A DNA stretch of 64,000 nucleotides, from assembly GCA_012517855.1 (NCBI GenBank), contig JAAYUD010000067.1, positions 100,802-164,801 on the forward strand, given 5' to 3'. Positions 19,535-28,715 of this stretch are shown in pieces. The notes beneath the pieces are model-generated. The model ran no database searches. It was not told the DNA's origin and saw only the letters and a program-made list of their open reading frames with translations. A program made the translations under genes and the position numbers. Positions within the stretch are counted from its first letter, which is position 1, and the number at the start of each line of letters is the position of its first letter. Source of the stretch: Bacteroidales bacterium. Its GTDB lineage: Bacteria > Bacteroidota > Bacteroidia > Bacteroidales > Bacteroidaceae.

Positions 19535-19608
19535 AATACCTCAGTTCGGGATAAGTCATTAGATTAAACAACTTGCTCTATTCTAAACTTATTCCGAACT
19601 GAGGTATT
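19535..19608. repeat. 22-bp inverted repeat pair with 30-bp spacer
   Basis: 19535-19556 (AATACCTCAGTTCGGGATAA...) and 19587-19608 are reverse complements at 21 of 22 positions. No second copy in the window apart from a short similar word (TTATCCCGAACTAA) near 40206. Confidence 0.7.
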
Positions 19609-19735
19609 GCTATCAGAGTAACAAATGCCCAGGTATAGTAAAATGAAAATAATAGATTTATAAGAGAAGGCACTACCATCGCCACCCAGTTATTGTATTT
19701 ATTATAGACTTGGCTTCACTCTTGCCTTAGCATCT

Positions 19736-19870
19736 AAAAAAACAGATGTATGTCGCAGCCATAACTAACGTATGTCGCAGGAGAAACTAACGTTAGTTGT
19801 CATGATAACTAACGTTAGTTACCGCAGTAACTTCCTTTAGTTATGGCTGCGACATACGTTAGTTTTTTTA
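19736..19870. repeat. AACTAACG-type palindromic intergenic element, copy 2
   Basis: About 135 bp. A perfect 21-bp inverted repeat, GTATGTCGCAGCCATAACTA(A) at 19748-19768 and its complement at 19837-19857, flanked by A-run and T-run ends. Inside are two AACTAACGTTAGTT palindromes. The whole could fold into one long cruciform. Same word set as 2827-2956. Confidence 0.8.
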
Positions 19871-19970
19871 TTTTTGTTTCGGAAATTAGAGTATGGCAGT
19901 ATATATTGAATAAATATGGTAACTTTCGCTTTATTTAAAACTCTTTCTACGAAATAAGTGCACGAAGAAC

Positions 19971-20001
19971 TTGGAAATATGAAAAAAAAAGGTTATTTTT
20001 G
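19971..20001 (+). promoter_or_regulatory. Promoter of the YtxH/holin-like operon
   Basis: -7 TATTTTTG (19994-20001) with TTGG (19971-19974) 19 bases upstream in the -33 position; CTTG at a 20-base spacing is the alternative. 56 bases before the first start codon. Confidence 0.65.
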
Positions 20002-20057
20002 TTTTGTGAAAAGTTTTTCACGATGTTCTTATTACTAACTTATAAAACTCTACGATT

Positions 20058-20303
20058 ATGAAAGGTGTTAATACATTAGTAGCCCTGTTGGGCGGAGTAG
20101 CTATTGGTGCTGCTATGGGAATTTTGTTTGCTCCTGACAAAGGTGAGGAAACGCGTGAGAAAATTAAGGAAGCCCTCGAAAAGAAAGGAGTAAAGCTTAG
20201 TAAGAAAGATATGAAGGCGCTTGTTGATGACATTATAGCCCGCATCAAAGGGAAAGAAAAAGTATATGTGGACGATGAAGCTGAAGCAAGTTCGGCTGAG
20301 TAA
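20058..20303 (+). CDS. YtxH domain-containing protein
   Basis: 81 residues. An N-terminal Gly/Ala-rich membrane segment (LVALLGGVAIGAAMGILFAP) is followed by the typical DKGEETREKIKEAL and a charged helix. YtxH-like proteins are small membrane-anchored proteins often induced under general or envelope stress; the molecular role is unknown. First of three tightly packed genes: the next starts 4 bases after its stop. Confidence 0.85.
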   Translation: MKGVNTLVALLGGVAIGAAMGILFAPDKGEETREKIKEALEKKGVKLSKKDMKALVDDIIARIKGKEKVYVDDEAEASSAE

Positions 20304-20306
20304 TTT

Positions 20307-20699
20307 ATGAGTATGCTGTTTGGCGAAGATCATAGTATTGAAAGCTTTGAACAATTATTTGATCAGATAAGGCAATATCTGAAGTTGCACAAAGACTTGG
20401 CGCTCGTTAATTTGACTGGCAAGCTATCGGTATTGCTATCTACACTTCTATTGCTTGTCGTTCTTCTCATATTAGGGGCGGTGGCATTGTTTTATTTGTT
20501 CATGGCTTTGGCATACGCTATTGATTCTGTTATTGGTAGCATGGCATGGAGTTTTGCTATCATTGGAGGTTTGGCCTTGTTATTATTGGTCGTAATAGCT
20601 GCTTTCCGCCATCGGCTTATTATTGTGCCGACGGTGAATTTTTTGTCACATTTGTTCCTTGAAGGCGAAGAAAACAAAGAGGAGGAAGAATATGAGTAA
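20307..20699 (+). CDS. Holin-superfamily / YqjE-like membrane protein
   Basis: 130 residues: an amphipathic N-terminus (about 1-35), two strongly hydrophobic segments (about 45-75 and 80-108), and an acidic tail (EGEENKEEEEYE). This layout matches the putative Actinobacterial holin-X/YqjE families that accompany YtxH genes. There are no phage genes nearby, so a lysis role is unlikely; an envelope or osmotic stress role is inferred from context only. Confidence 0.75.
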   Translation: MSMLFGEDHSIESFEQLFDQIRQYLKLHKDLALVNLTGKLSVLLSTLLLLVVLLILGAVALFYLFMALAYAIDSVIGSMAWSFAIIGGLALLLLVVIAAFRHRLIIVPTVNFLSHLFLEGEENKEEEEYE

Positions 20700-20943
20700 A
20701 AAGCAAATTACACTCGATGATCTTGAAAAGCGCAAACAGCGGCTACTCAATAAAATTGATCTGCAAGAAAAGGAAATTGGTAAGACTTGGCGTCAAACAT
20801 TTCGTCCGGTCAAAGAAGCCATATCTTTCACCGATAGGATGGCATACGGTCTGAAGAGTGTGGTGTCACTTTATCAGGGTGCTATGTGGGGATATCGTAT
20901 AGTTCGCTTCTTCGGTGGAGGCCGAAACAAGAAGAGATGTTAA
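20692..20943 (+). CDS. Small basic protein, third gene of the YtxH operon
   Basis: 83 residues. I start it at 20692, where AGGAGG (about 20679-20684) precedes the ATG at proper distance; an upstream in-frame ATG at 20659 lies deep in the previous gene. The start overlaps the preceding stop codon by 8 bases (ATGAGTAA), indicating translational coupling. The N-terminal half is a Lys/Glu coiled-coil-like helix (LDDLEKRKQRLLNKIDLQEK); the C-terminus is basic (GGGRNKKRC). Family not recognised. Converges on the acetyltransferase gene with a 4-base tail overlap. Confidence 0.75.
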   Translation: MSKKQITLDDLEKRKQRLLNKIDLQEKEIGKTWRQTFRPVKEAISFTDRMAYGLKSVVSLYQGAMWGYRIVRFFGGGRNKKRC

Positions 20944-21473
20944 AGTTCGGCGATGCGTTGCATGAGGACGACATCTACCCATTTGTTTTCTATGTGTAAC
21001 CAGTCTTTGATAATACCGCAATCTGTGAATCTGCATGAACGGAAGAGCGACAAAGATGCTTCATTGCCGGTCGCGATATGAGCATACAATTGGTGAAAGT
21101 GAAGGAAACGAAATGCATAATCGCACAATAGCGAGAGCGTTTCGTTTCCTATTTTTTTATGTCTGTATTCTTTTAATAATGCAATACCGATTGCACCTCT
21201 TGAATGCTGTATCGAGAAGTCTGTAATATCTATTGTTCCAATGGCTTTATTGTCTTTTTTGTGTTGGATGATAAGTCGCAGTTGCCGATCGGAATAAACA
21301 TCATATTGAGTATCTGATATGTATTGTCTGAGCACATATTTAGAATAGGGAACGTTGAAGCAACTTACGTCCCACAGTTCGGGATCGTTTTCAATCTGGT
21401 AGAGAAACTCCAAATCCTCGGGCTCGAGCGCTCTTAATTTAATTTGTTGACCTTCAAAAAAACAGTTTTTCAC
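20940..21473 (-). CDS. GNAT-family N-acetyltransferase (RimJ/RimL-like)
   Basis: 177 residues with the GNAT acetyltransferase_3 pattern: start IKLRALEPEDLEFLYQIEND, acceptor region AIGTIDITDFS, acetyl-CoA loop GIALLKEYRHKKIGNETLSL (Q/RxxGxG/A variant) and HIATGNEASLSLFRSCRF followed by the terminal strand. The substrate is unknown; relatives modify protein N-termini or small amines such as polyamines. Its start overlaps the end of the preceding membrane-protein gene by 4 bases (ATGA), making it the last gene of the glycogen/recR cluster. Confidence 0.88.
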   Translation of the reverse strand: MKNCFFEGQQIKLRALEPEDLEFLYQIENDPELWDVSCFNVPYSKYVLRQYISDTQYDVYSDRQLRLIIQHKKDNKAIGTIDITDFSIQHSRGAIGIALLKEYRHKKIGNETLSLLCDYAFRFLHFHQLYAHIATGNEASLSLFRSCRFTDCGIIKDWLHIENKWVDVVLMQRIAEL

Positions 21474-21943
21474 TTCTTCTTTTCGTTATCATTAGTTGGT
21501 ATTAAGTGTAATTCTTCACGTAAACGGCGGTCGCTTGGTATACAAAAAAGCGACATGGCCAATGCTATCGTTGCACAGAACAAACAGGTGGTACTTGCAA
21601 TAAGATAATAGGCTATGAGGTTAAATACCGAAACAAGGGCTAGCATGGCAAGTCGAATGATACATATTTTGCCATACTTTCTAAGTGCCACTGGGAAAGA
21701 GAGCTTGTCTATTTTCTTTTCCATCGACCATTGAAATAGTTTCAATGAGATGGGAACCAAACATACGGCAAGTAAAATGCCCATAAATTGATAGCCGTAT
21801 ACAAAAGCGGCATTGGCAACAAAGGCTCCTCCATTGGGGATAATGTTCAGTTCTCCGCAAACGACAATCAATATGGGCAATACCCAAAATATGATGTAGC
21901 ATTTGTTAAGTGTCTTGTTGACTTTTTGTATTTGTTCTTCCAT
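21470..21943 (-). CDS. Four-helix integral membrane protein, unknown function
   Basis: 157 residues with about four transmembrane segments (around 15-33, 45-65, 92-115, 118-135) and a charged C-terminus (LHLIPTNDNEKKK). No motif recognised. It lies between recR (15-base gap) and the acetyltransferase gene (4-base overlap), so it is cotranscribed, but the neighbours do not suggest a specific job. Confidence 0.75.
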   Translation of the reverse strand: MEEQIQKVNKTLNKCYIIFWVLPILIVVCGELNIIPNGGAFVANAAFVYGYQFMGILLAVCLVPISLKLFQWSMEKKIDKLSFPVALRKYGKICIIRLAMLALVSVFNLIAYYLIASTTCLFCATIALAMSLFCIPSDRRLREELHLIPTNDNEKKK

Positions 21944-21958
21944 GAATGTTTCGGTTTT

Positions 21959-22573
21959 TTATTTTCCAGTGAACGGTACGCGGTTCACAATGCTGCGTCC
22001 CAATGTTAATTCGTCTGTGTAGATTAATTCATCGCCCACTGCTACTCCCTTGGCGATGGTCGATATCTTAGTGTTTAGTTTTTCTAACTGGCGGTAGATA
22101 TAAAAGTTCGTTGTTTCTCCTTCCATCGTAGTGCTTAGAGCCAAAATGACTTCGCGTATATTACCCGTTTTGACACGTTCTACCAGGCTTGCTATTTGTA
22201 AGTCACTGGGTCCAATGCCGTCCATCGGCGAAATCACTCCACCGAGTACATGATATAGCCCTGTGAATTGAAGTGTATCTTCTATAGCCATCACATCTCT
22301 GATATTTTCGACTACGCAAATTATTGAGGCATCTCGCCGTGGATTCGAACAAATACGGCAAGTTTCCGTATCGGAAATATTGTGGCATACTTTGCAGTAT
22401 TTTACTTCTTTCTTCAATTTGCGTATAGCATCGGCAAAAGTTTCAACCGTTTGATCATCTTGTTTTAATAGATGAAGTACTAATCTTAAAGCCGTTTTGC
22501 TGCCTATACCAGGCAATTTGGCAAACTCGTCAATGGCATGCTGTAGAAGAATGGATGGATACAGTGACTGCAT
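21959..22573 (-). CDS. recR: Recombination mediator protein RecR
   Basis: 204 residues, normal for RecR. It works with RecO (and RecF) in loading RecA at ssDNA gaps. Visible: the N-terminal helix-hairpin-helix [17 protein letters not shown], the four-Cys zinc finger [16 protein letters not shown] (Cys spacing of RecR), the Toprim domain with [15 protein letters not shown], and the C-terminal Walker-like [10 protein letters not shown] segment. It lies in a minus-strand run between DUF308 and a small membrane protein. Confidence 0.96.
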   Translation of the reverse strand: MQSLYPSILLQHAIDEFAKLPGIGSKTALRLVLHLLKQDDQTVETFADAIRKLKKEVKYCKVCHNISDTETCRICSNPRRDASIICVVENIRDVMAIEDTLQFTGLYHVLGGVISPMDGIGPSDLQIASLVERVKTGNIREVILALSTTMEGETTNFYIYRQLEKLNTKISTIAKGVAVGDELIYTDELTLGRSIVNRVPFTGK

Positions 22574-22597
22574 GTTATGGTAATTAATCGTTGATGT

Positions 22598-23170
22598 TTA
22601 TTGTTTCTCTGTTATTTGTGGCTTGTGCCGAGTAAAAAGGAACCAATTGACCAATTCTGAAACAGCATATACGAGGCAGGCAATGCCAATTATTATTAGT
22701 ATAGTATTGCGTACTGCACTAGGATTCAATAGCGAATAAAGTCCTGCGCCTAGTATAAGTAGTGGAGTAATATAGAAGGAGTAGTGAACTTTTTTCCATT
22801 GGCGGGCAACCGATAGTGCATAGAGTTGTTGCAATCCGGCAATGATTAGTATGATACTGAGAACGATGATCATTAAATTGGCAAAGAATGTGGGCGAGAC
22901 GATAAACCATAATCCTAAGAGTATACTTCCAAGCCCTTCAATGGGAAATCGTCTAGGCAGAGCAACTGCCTTCTGCTCTGTAGAGAAGGTAGTCGCTGTC
23001 TTGTTATTCATTGAGGCCAAATAATCGATCAGGACAATTATTCCCGGCGCAAGAAACAGGATGCCGATAGTTATAACGATATATTTTGCCGAATCGTCGG
23101 GAGCACAGACAAGTACCAATCCGATGATTAACGCGAAAATAGCTCGAATAAAAGAATAATTAATTTTCAT
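22598..23170 (-). CDS. DUF308 (HdeD-like) membrane protein
   Basis: 190 residues with six predicted transmembrane helices arranged as three hydrophobic hairpins, the DUF308/HdeD layout; short loops, and a polar C-terminus (FTRHKPQITEKQ). HdeD is an acid-resistance membrane protein in enteric bacteria, but DUF308 proteins in Bacteroidota have no assigned role. It lies 12 bases after glgP and 24 before recR. Confidence 0.82.
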   Translation of the reverse strand: MKINYSFIRAIFALIIGLVLVCAPDDSAKYIVITIGILFLAPGIIVLIDYLASMNNKTATTFSTEQKAVALPRRFPIEGLGSILLGLWFIVSPTFFANLMIIVLSIILIIAGLQQLYALSVARQWKKVHYSFYITPLLILGAGLYSLLNPSAVRNTILIIIGIACLVYAVSELVNWFLFTRHKPQITEKQ

Positions 23171-23182
23171 GGTCGTATATTT

Positions 23183-25744
23183 TTAAGAAAACCAATGCAC
23201 GTAGCATAAATCTTGACGGTGAGGCAGATCCGGATTCTTGGGGAATATACGGAATGCTATTTTGTAGCAACCTGCATCATGTAGAACGGTCGTTAGTTTG
23301 AAGGTATAATAATTGCCTTCACATTTCACCACTTTGAATGCGTCTATCTGACTAATACATTGTTCGCCATCAGCGTTGGTCGTGGTAGCTACTAATTCTA
23401 AACCGATAGCATCATTCAATCCTTTTTCATCGATAACAACGGTTATTTCGTAGTCTTTACCGCTTTCAACGCCATCTATCATAGATTTGGAGAAATTGGT
23501 TGAAACGACTTCGATGCTATCCCATTTGTCAACGACTTCGTTTTTCCATGCAGCTATTTCTTTAGCTTTGGCACAATTGTTGGCTGCGAGCAGATGGAAA
23601 CGACTTGCTTCTTTGTTGTAGAACTTTTCGTAATAGTCATCCAATTGACGTTTCATTGTAAAATGAGGAGCTATTTGGGCAATAGAATTCTTTATCACTT
23701 GAATCCATCCTTTGGAATAGCCTTCTTTGTTGTGCGCATAGAATAGCGGAACAATTTCTGTCTCCAGCAGACTATAAATGGTAGCGGCATCTAGTTGATC
23801 CTGATGATCTTGGTTCTGATAAGTACATTTGTCTGTTAGTGCCCAACCTGCACCTTCCCGATATCCTTCGAGCCACCAGCCGTCAAGAACAGAGAAATTG
23901 ATGACACCGTTCATCAATGCTTTTTCGCCCGATGTTCCCGAAGCTTCGAGAGGACGTGTTGGCGTATTCAGCCAAATATCGACACCCGAAACGAGCCGGC
24001 GTGCCAATTGCATGTCATAGTTCTCAAGAAAAATAATTTTTCCTAAGAATTCGGGACGACGGGAAATATCTACAATCTTTTTGATAAGACCTTGGCCTGC
24101 GCCGTCTGCCGGATGAGCTTTGCCTGTATAGATGAATTGCACGGGATGGTGGGGGTCATTGACGATTTTGGCTAAACGATCCAAATCCATGAACAGTAGA
24201 TGGGCACGTTTGTATGTTGCAAATCGGCGGCCGAAGCCAATTAATAATGCGTTGGGATTTATTTTGTCCAAGATAGATACAATACGCGAAGGATCTCCCT
24301 GATTTTTCAGCCAGTTGTCACGGAATTGTTCGCGAATATAATCAACCAGCTTTTGTTTCAACACCATGCGGGTATTCCATATTTCACTATCGGGAACATC
24401 GTATATCGTTTTCCAAAGATCCTCGTTGGATAAATCGTACATGAAGTTTTCGTCAAAATGGTCGGCATAGAGCTTTTTCCATTCGGTAGCGCACCAAGTA
24501 GAAAAATGTACTCCATTAGTGACATAGCCCACATGGCTCTCTTCTGGGAAGTAACCTTTCCAAATATTAGAGAACATCTTTTGTGAAACTTTACCATGAA
24601 GCTTACTTACTCCGTTGACTTCTTGGCAAGTGTTGCATGCAAATGTAGACATACAAAAGCGTTCACTTTTATCACCGGGATTAGTGCGTCCCATGTTCAT
24701 CAAGTCGTCCCATGAAATATTCATTTTCTGTGGGTAACCGCTCATATACTTGCCGAACAAACTTTCGTCAAAGTAGTCGTGTCCTGCCGGAACCGGCGTA
24801 TGAACCGTATAAAGCGAAGAGGCGCGAACTAATTCAATTGCTTGCTCATAACTTAATCCGTCGGCAATATAGTCGCATAGCCTTTCAATATTAATGAGTG
24901 CGGCATGTCCTTCGTTGCAGTGATATATATCTTTTTTGATGCCGAGTGCCTTTAATGTCATGATACCACCAATACCTAATAGTATTTCTTGTTTCAAACG
25001 GTTCTCATTGTCGCCGCCGTAAAGATGGTGAGTGATGGGACGGTCGAATTCACTGTTCATTTCGTTATCGGTGTCCATTAGGTATAGCGGTATACGTCCT
25101 ACATTGACACGCCATATATTTGTATGGACAAAATAATTAAGGTATGGCACATGTATGACCAATGGATTGCCTTCTTTGTCCAGAACTCTCTCAATGGGCA
25201 GTTGGCTGAAGTTTTGTGCTTCGTAGTTGGCTATTTGTTGCCCATCCATCGATAGCGTTTGGGTGAAATATCCGTAGCGGTATAGTAGGCCGATACCGCA
25301 AAGATCGACATTACTATCTGAGGCTTCTTTCAGATAATCTCCTGCCAGAATACCCAAGCCTCCCGAATATATTTTAAGTATGTTATTCAATCCATATTCC
25401 ATGCTGAAGTAAGCTACCGATGGACGTTTATTATCGGGCTTGGTTTCGATATATTCACGGAACTGGGCATAAACATCGTTCATTCTGCGAATGGTGGCTT
25501 TGTCTTTAATCAATTTCTCTTTCTTTTCAAAGCTCATTCTTTCGAGTAGTAGTACCGGATTCTTTCCAACCTCTTCCCACAAATTACTATCCAGGTCGCT
25601 GAAAAGTTCGGTGGCTTCGTAGTTCCATGCCCACCACATATTGTGGGCAATTTCTACTAACTTTTGTAATTCAGAAGGAATACTCGACTTTACCATAATG
25701 GTCTTCCATTCGGGAGTATTCGCATTACTTACTCTAACTTTCAT
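23183..25744 (-). CDS. glgP: Alpha-glucan (glycogen) phosphorylase, GT35
   Basis: Releases glucose-1-phosphate from glycogen or maltodextrins using PLP. The 853-residue protein has the bacterial short-type start ([20 protein letters not shown]), then the phosphorylase-specific N-terminal region with [11 protein letters not shown], and [13 protein letters not shown]. The PLP lysine is K608 in [14 protein letters not shown], followed by [11 protein letters not shown]-terminal beta-rich extension (about 750-853) is typical of this subclass. It lies 17 bases after the glycogen synthase gene; together they build and mobilise storage glycogen. Confidence 0.93.
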   Translation of the reverse strand: MKVRVSNANTPEWKTIMVKSSIPSELQKLVEIAHNMWWAWNYEATELFSDLDSNLWEEVGKNPVLLLERMSFEKKEKLIKDKATIRRMNDVYAQFREYIETKPDNKRPSVAYFSMEYGLNNILKIYSGGLGILAGDYLKEASDSNVDLCGIGLLYRYGYFTQTLSMDGQQIANYEAQNFSQLPIERVLDKEGNPLVIHVPYLNYFVHTNIWRVNVGRIPLYLMDTDNEMNSEFDRPITHHLYGGDNENRLKQEILLGIGGIMTLKALGIKKDIYHCNEGHAALINIERLCDYIADGLSYEQAIELVRASSLYTVHTPVPAGHDYFDESLFGKYMSGYPQKMNISWDDLMNMGRTNPGDKSERFCMSTFACNTCQEVNGVSKLHGKVSQKMFSNIWKGYFPEESHVGYVTNGVHFSTWCATEWKKLYADHFDENFMYDLSNEDLWKTIYDVPDSEIWNTRMVLKQKLVDYIREQFRDNWLKNQGDPSRIVSILDKINPNALLIGFGRRFATYKRAHLLFMDLDRLAKIVNDPHHPVQFIYTGKAHPADGAGQGLIKKIVDISRRPEFLGKIIFLENYDMQLARRLVSGVDIWLNTPTRPLEASGTSGEKALMNGVINFSVLDGWWLEGYREGAGWALTDKCTYQNQDHQDQLDAATIYSLLETEIVPLFYAHNKEGYSKGWIQVIKNSIAQIAPHFTMKRQLDDYYEKFYNKEASRFHLLAANNCAKAKEIAAWKNEVVDKWDSIEVVSTNFSKSMIDGVESGKDYEITVVIDEKGLNDAIGLELVATTTNADGEQCISQIDAFKVVKCEGNYYTFKLTTVLHDAGCYKIAFRIFPKNPDLPHRQDLCYVHWFS

Positions 25745-25761
25745 ATTTTCTAATTGATAAA

Positions 25762-27426
25762 TTATTTCTTATTCAAACGTGCTTCAGCTTTTTGCAATGC
25801 AACGTTGTAGGCTTCAAAGTAGTATTTGATGAAATGTTTCCACAATGCTTTTTCGGCTACCAGTGTAGCATTGTGCCTGATGCTCTTTACTTCTTCCTGT
25901 GTCTTCTCGGCGAAACGTAGTATCGTATTTTTTATTCCATCGGCTACTTCTGTATAATTGTAGTCGGAGCGGTGTAGCACTTCTACTCCGTCTTCAATAC
26001 CGTTTATATTCTTTAGTCCTTTCACCCAAAGTCCAAAACCGGCCAAATCCGTAGTAATGGTTGGAACATGAAAAGCGACGCTTTCAAGTGGTGTATATCC
26101 CCACGGTTCGTAATATGATGCAAAGATGCAAAGGTCGTCGCCTATTTCCAAGTCATAATATGTTTTATTCATTATTCCATCGCAACCGTTCAGATAGCAT
26201 GGTACAAATATGACCTTTACTTTGTCTTTATTGGTATTGAACAAACCTTTGCCACGCAGCATATTGATAACAGAATCTTGGCTGATGTTGTGAAGCCAAT
26301 GGGTTATATAAGAATCATACAGTGGAGTGTCGAACTTCTGACCGCTTTCCAAACGTTCTCTTAAATCGTTTCTTGGCCCCACAATGTATGCCGGTACATT
26401 AATGTACGCTAATATAGAACGCTTTAGATTCTCGTCTTCATTTAGCTTGCCTAGTGCTTCGATAAAGACATCAATACCCTTGTTCTTAAATTCATATCTG
26501 CCGCCGGTACCTATTATCAGCGTGTCTTCTTTCATATCTGTTCCCATCAGCGCATTCGCGGTGTGGAGCAATGTTTGTCGGGCTTCATTACGCTTTCTGT
26601 CAAAAGCATCGTTTTTCGGGACAAAGTCGTTTTCGAATCCATTCATCAAGATGACGTCGGCAGGCTTTTCTAGTAAGGCATTGCATTCGGCATCTGTTAT
26701 TTCGCTCACAGTTGTGAAACAGTCGGCATTTTGAGCTGTCTGCTTCTCGATGGAATGTTTGGATTGCATATTCAATTCTTCGGCCATCTGGTCTCCATCG
26801 TATTCTTTCAGATAGTCGTATAATGGTTTCTGATTACCTGCAATCGAACGTCCTATAGAGGTGGCGTGAGTAGTAAATATTGTAGCAATCTCCGGTACAA
26901 AATGACGCAGATATAAAAGCCCCAATCCTGTCATCCATTCGTGCGCTTGATAGATTACTTTGTCGTGTTCTGATAAGTAATAATGATAGAAACTTTCGCA
27001 TACTTTGGCAGCGGCGTACGAGAACATAGATGCTTCGTCATAGTCGCCATAAGCATGAAGGGAATCTACCCTATATGTTAGCCACGCATTGGTATAAATA
27101 TCATTTTTCTGGGCAAAGAAAGGAGCAAAATCCACTAAAAAGACAATCGGTTTTCCCGGAATATTCCATCGTCCGATTCTAATGTTCAGCTTTTCTTTGT
27201 TTGCAGCCTGTTCTCGCCAAGAAGCGTATATATCTTTGTTTTCTTCAAACAAGGGGTTATCTTTTCCTTTCCATATATCTGGGCCTATAAAATAAATATG
27301 ATCTTTGAAGTGCTTTTGTAGGGTTTTTTCCCTTGTCGACAAAACTGTATATATACCGCCTACTTTATTGCAAACTTCCCAACTCGCCTCAAATATATAG
27401 TCAGGGGAAATTAAATCTTTTACCAT
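25762..27426 (-). CDS. Glycogen synthase, eukaryote-type GT3
   Basis: 554 residues from ATG at 27426. A GTG at 27447 would add seven residues, but it overlaps the -7 promoter element (27447-27454), so I reject it. The start block [20 protein letters not shown] is the GT3 (GYS1/Gsy2) signature, with the KVGG donor-site motif; [24 protein letters not shown] and the C-terminal [19 protein letters not shown] support the GT-B fold. Animal and yeast GT3 enzymes use UDP-glucose; Bacteroidota use the same family instead of ADP-glucose-dependent GlgA. First gene of a six-gene cluster. Confidence 0.9.
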   Translation of the reverse strand: MVKDLISPDYIFEASWEVCNKVGGIYTVLSTREKTLQKHFKDHIYFIGPDIWKGKDNPLFEENKDIYASWREQAANKEKLNIRIGRWNIPGKPIVFLVDFAPFFAQKNDIYTNAWLTYRVDSLHAYGDYDEASMFSYAAAKVCESFYHYYLSEHDKVIYQAHEWMTGLGLLYLRHFVPEIATIFTTHATSIGRSIAGNQKPLYDYLKEYDGDQMAEELNMQSKHSIEKQTAQNADCFTTVSEITDAECNALLEKPADVILMNGFENDFVPKNDAFDRKRNEARQTLLHTANALMGTDMKEDTLIIGTGGRYEFKNKGIDVFIEALGKLNEDENLKRSILAYINVPAYIVGPRNDLRERLESGQKFDTPLYDSYITHWLHNISQDSVINMLRGKGLFNTNKDKVKVIFVPCYLNGCDGIMNKTYYDLEIGDDLCIFASYYEPWGYTPLESVAFHVPTITTDLAGFGLWVKGLKNINGIEDGVEVLHRSDYNYTEVADGIKNTILRFAEKTQEEVKSIRHNATLVAEKALWKHFIKYYFEAYNVALQKAEARLNKK

Positions 27427-27446
27427 CCTATTATAACTAATTGCCA

Positions 27447-27454
27447 CAAAAATA
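27447..27454 (-). promoter_or_regulatory. -7 element of the glycogen synthase cluster
   Basis: Minus-strand TATTTTTG, 21 bases upstream of the ATG at 27426. No good TTTG is seen at the -33 position, so basal expression may need an activator. Confidence 0.6.
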
Positions 27455-27497
27455 CATATAATTATTCGAATAAAATAGTGAATAGAAGAAATTTAAT

Positions 27498-27541
27498 AAA
27501 AAAGAAGAAAAGAACGTTTGCACGCTCTTTTCTTCTTTTTT
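27498..27541 (-). terminator. Terminator of the glycan-use operon
   Basis: 19-bp arms (27498-27516 and 27523-27541) with one mismatch and a 6-base loop, A-run on one side and T-run on the other. It lies 38 bases beyond the stop of the SGNH esterase gene and keeps that operon separate from the glycogen promoter. Confidence 0.85.
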
Positions 27542-27578
27542 ATCGTTTAAAATAGTTGCTTTAACTGGTTTATTGATA

Positions 27579-28679
27579 CTATTTTACAACTTTATTTTCC
27601 AACTTCCATCCGGTGATTGCACTGATGCGTGGAATCAATGTCATCGCTATTTTGCAATGCCCCGCATAATTGGGATGATAGGACGCTCCCATATCGTATT
27701 TCTCAGTGACGATATTTTCCATCGGGTTAGAGATAAATAGGTATTTGTCTGCATTCATCTTTTTGATTACCTGAGGTACGCACTCCATCGTATGTCCTCC
27801 CGAATGTGGTAAAATGCATAGAATGGGTACTGTTGCACCGTATGCTTTACGAATTCTATTTATGATGTTGATATACCCGTTTACGTATTCCTCATCAGTA
27901 GGTGTTACTTTTGGCGAGAAGTCATTAGTACCAAGGTTGATCATAACTAGATCGGGCTTGTACGATTTGAAATCGTAGGCAGCACTGCCATGGTTGTCAA
28001 AGACCTGTCCTATGCGGTCGCTCATTGTACTTGCCGATAAACGTACCGAATCGCCCCAATTGTGCATTATGCCACGTCCCGAATGTGCTATTAATGCATA
28101 GTCGGCATCAAAATAGCGAGCGATAATGCAACCGTATGCTTTGTTACAATTTTCTGTTTCTAGTTTGAACGGATCATCAGCTTTAGGGCTTTCACTGCCA
28201 TAGCCACAAGTATAAGAATCGCCATAGATTTCTATCATTCTGCTTTGATGGGGGACCGCTTTCAACCGACCGCCTGTAGCCAGAATAAATTGGTGTATGG
28301 TGGTGCAACCGAATTCACCCTCTGTACATTTCTGTAATTTCAGGCGATGAAAACCTTTGGACAATCCTTTTGCCAAATGAATTATTTGAGTATTCTTGCC
28401 ACTGATTTTAATCTTCTGCATCCATTTGCCATCAATGAATACATTATGATAACTGGTACCGGCATCTGATGCGAGGATAGCTATATCGCCTCCGCTAAAA
28501 TCTGTTTGCAAATAAACTCCTACCCAATCGTAACTGACCGAGCCGTCGGCTCCAATTTGAGTACGCCCCATGTAAGTTACATCGTTGGAGCTGGCTTTAG
28601 TGATGACTTTGGCTTCTGCTACATTAGCCGATAATATGGTTGCCCAAAATAAGTAAATTAATAAACTTAGTTTTTTCAT
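27579..28679 (-). CDS. Secreted SGNH/GDSL esterase, CE2-like
   Basis: 366 residues. Signal peptide MKKLSLLIYLFWATILSANV. An N-terminal jelly-roll domain (about 25-145) precedes an SGNH hydrolase domain with the nucleophile S155 in IYGDSYTCGYG, the block-III NLGTNDFSP and the C-terminal SYHPNYAGH (catalytic His). The two-domain layout matches carbohydrate esterase family 2, which removes acetyl groups from plant or microbial glycans. Last gene of the five-gene operon, where a deacetylase beside an acyltransferase-like membrane protein fits handling of acetylated sugars. Confidence 0.88.
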   Translation of the reverse strand: MKKLSLLIYLFWATILSANVAEAKVITKASSNDVTYMGRTQIGADGSVSYDWVGVYLQTDFSGGDIAILASDAGTSYHNVFIDGKWMQKIKISGKNTQIIHLAKGLSKGFHRLKLQKCTEGEFGCTTIHQFILATGGRLKAVPHQSRMIEIYGDSYTCGYGSESPKADDPFKLETENCNKAYGCIIARYFDADYALIAHSGRGIMHNWGDSVRLSASTMSDRIGQVFDNHGSAAYDFKSYKPDLVMINLGTNDFSPKVTPTDEEYVNGYINIINRIRKAYGATVPILCILPHSGGHTMECVPQVIKKMNADKYLFISNPMENIVTEKYDMGASYHPNYAGHCKIAMTLIPRISAITGWKLENKVVK

Positions 28680-28715
28680 GTTGTATATATTGTTAGTCTT
28701 ATCGATGCAGACGTA

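Larger units (their letters stand above)
19424..20057. other. 634-base spacer with three palindromic structures
   Basis: Contains the GCGACTCA hairpin (19454-19485), a 22-bp inverted repeat pair (19535-19608), the AACTAACG element (19736-19870) and the promoter of the next operon (19971-20001). No supported gene. Confidence 0.65.

Noticed and set aside
27427..27447. GTG start of glycogen synthase at 27447
   Set aside because: It overlaps the -7 element; the ATG at 27426 directly precedes the conserved start block.
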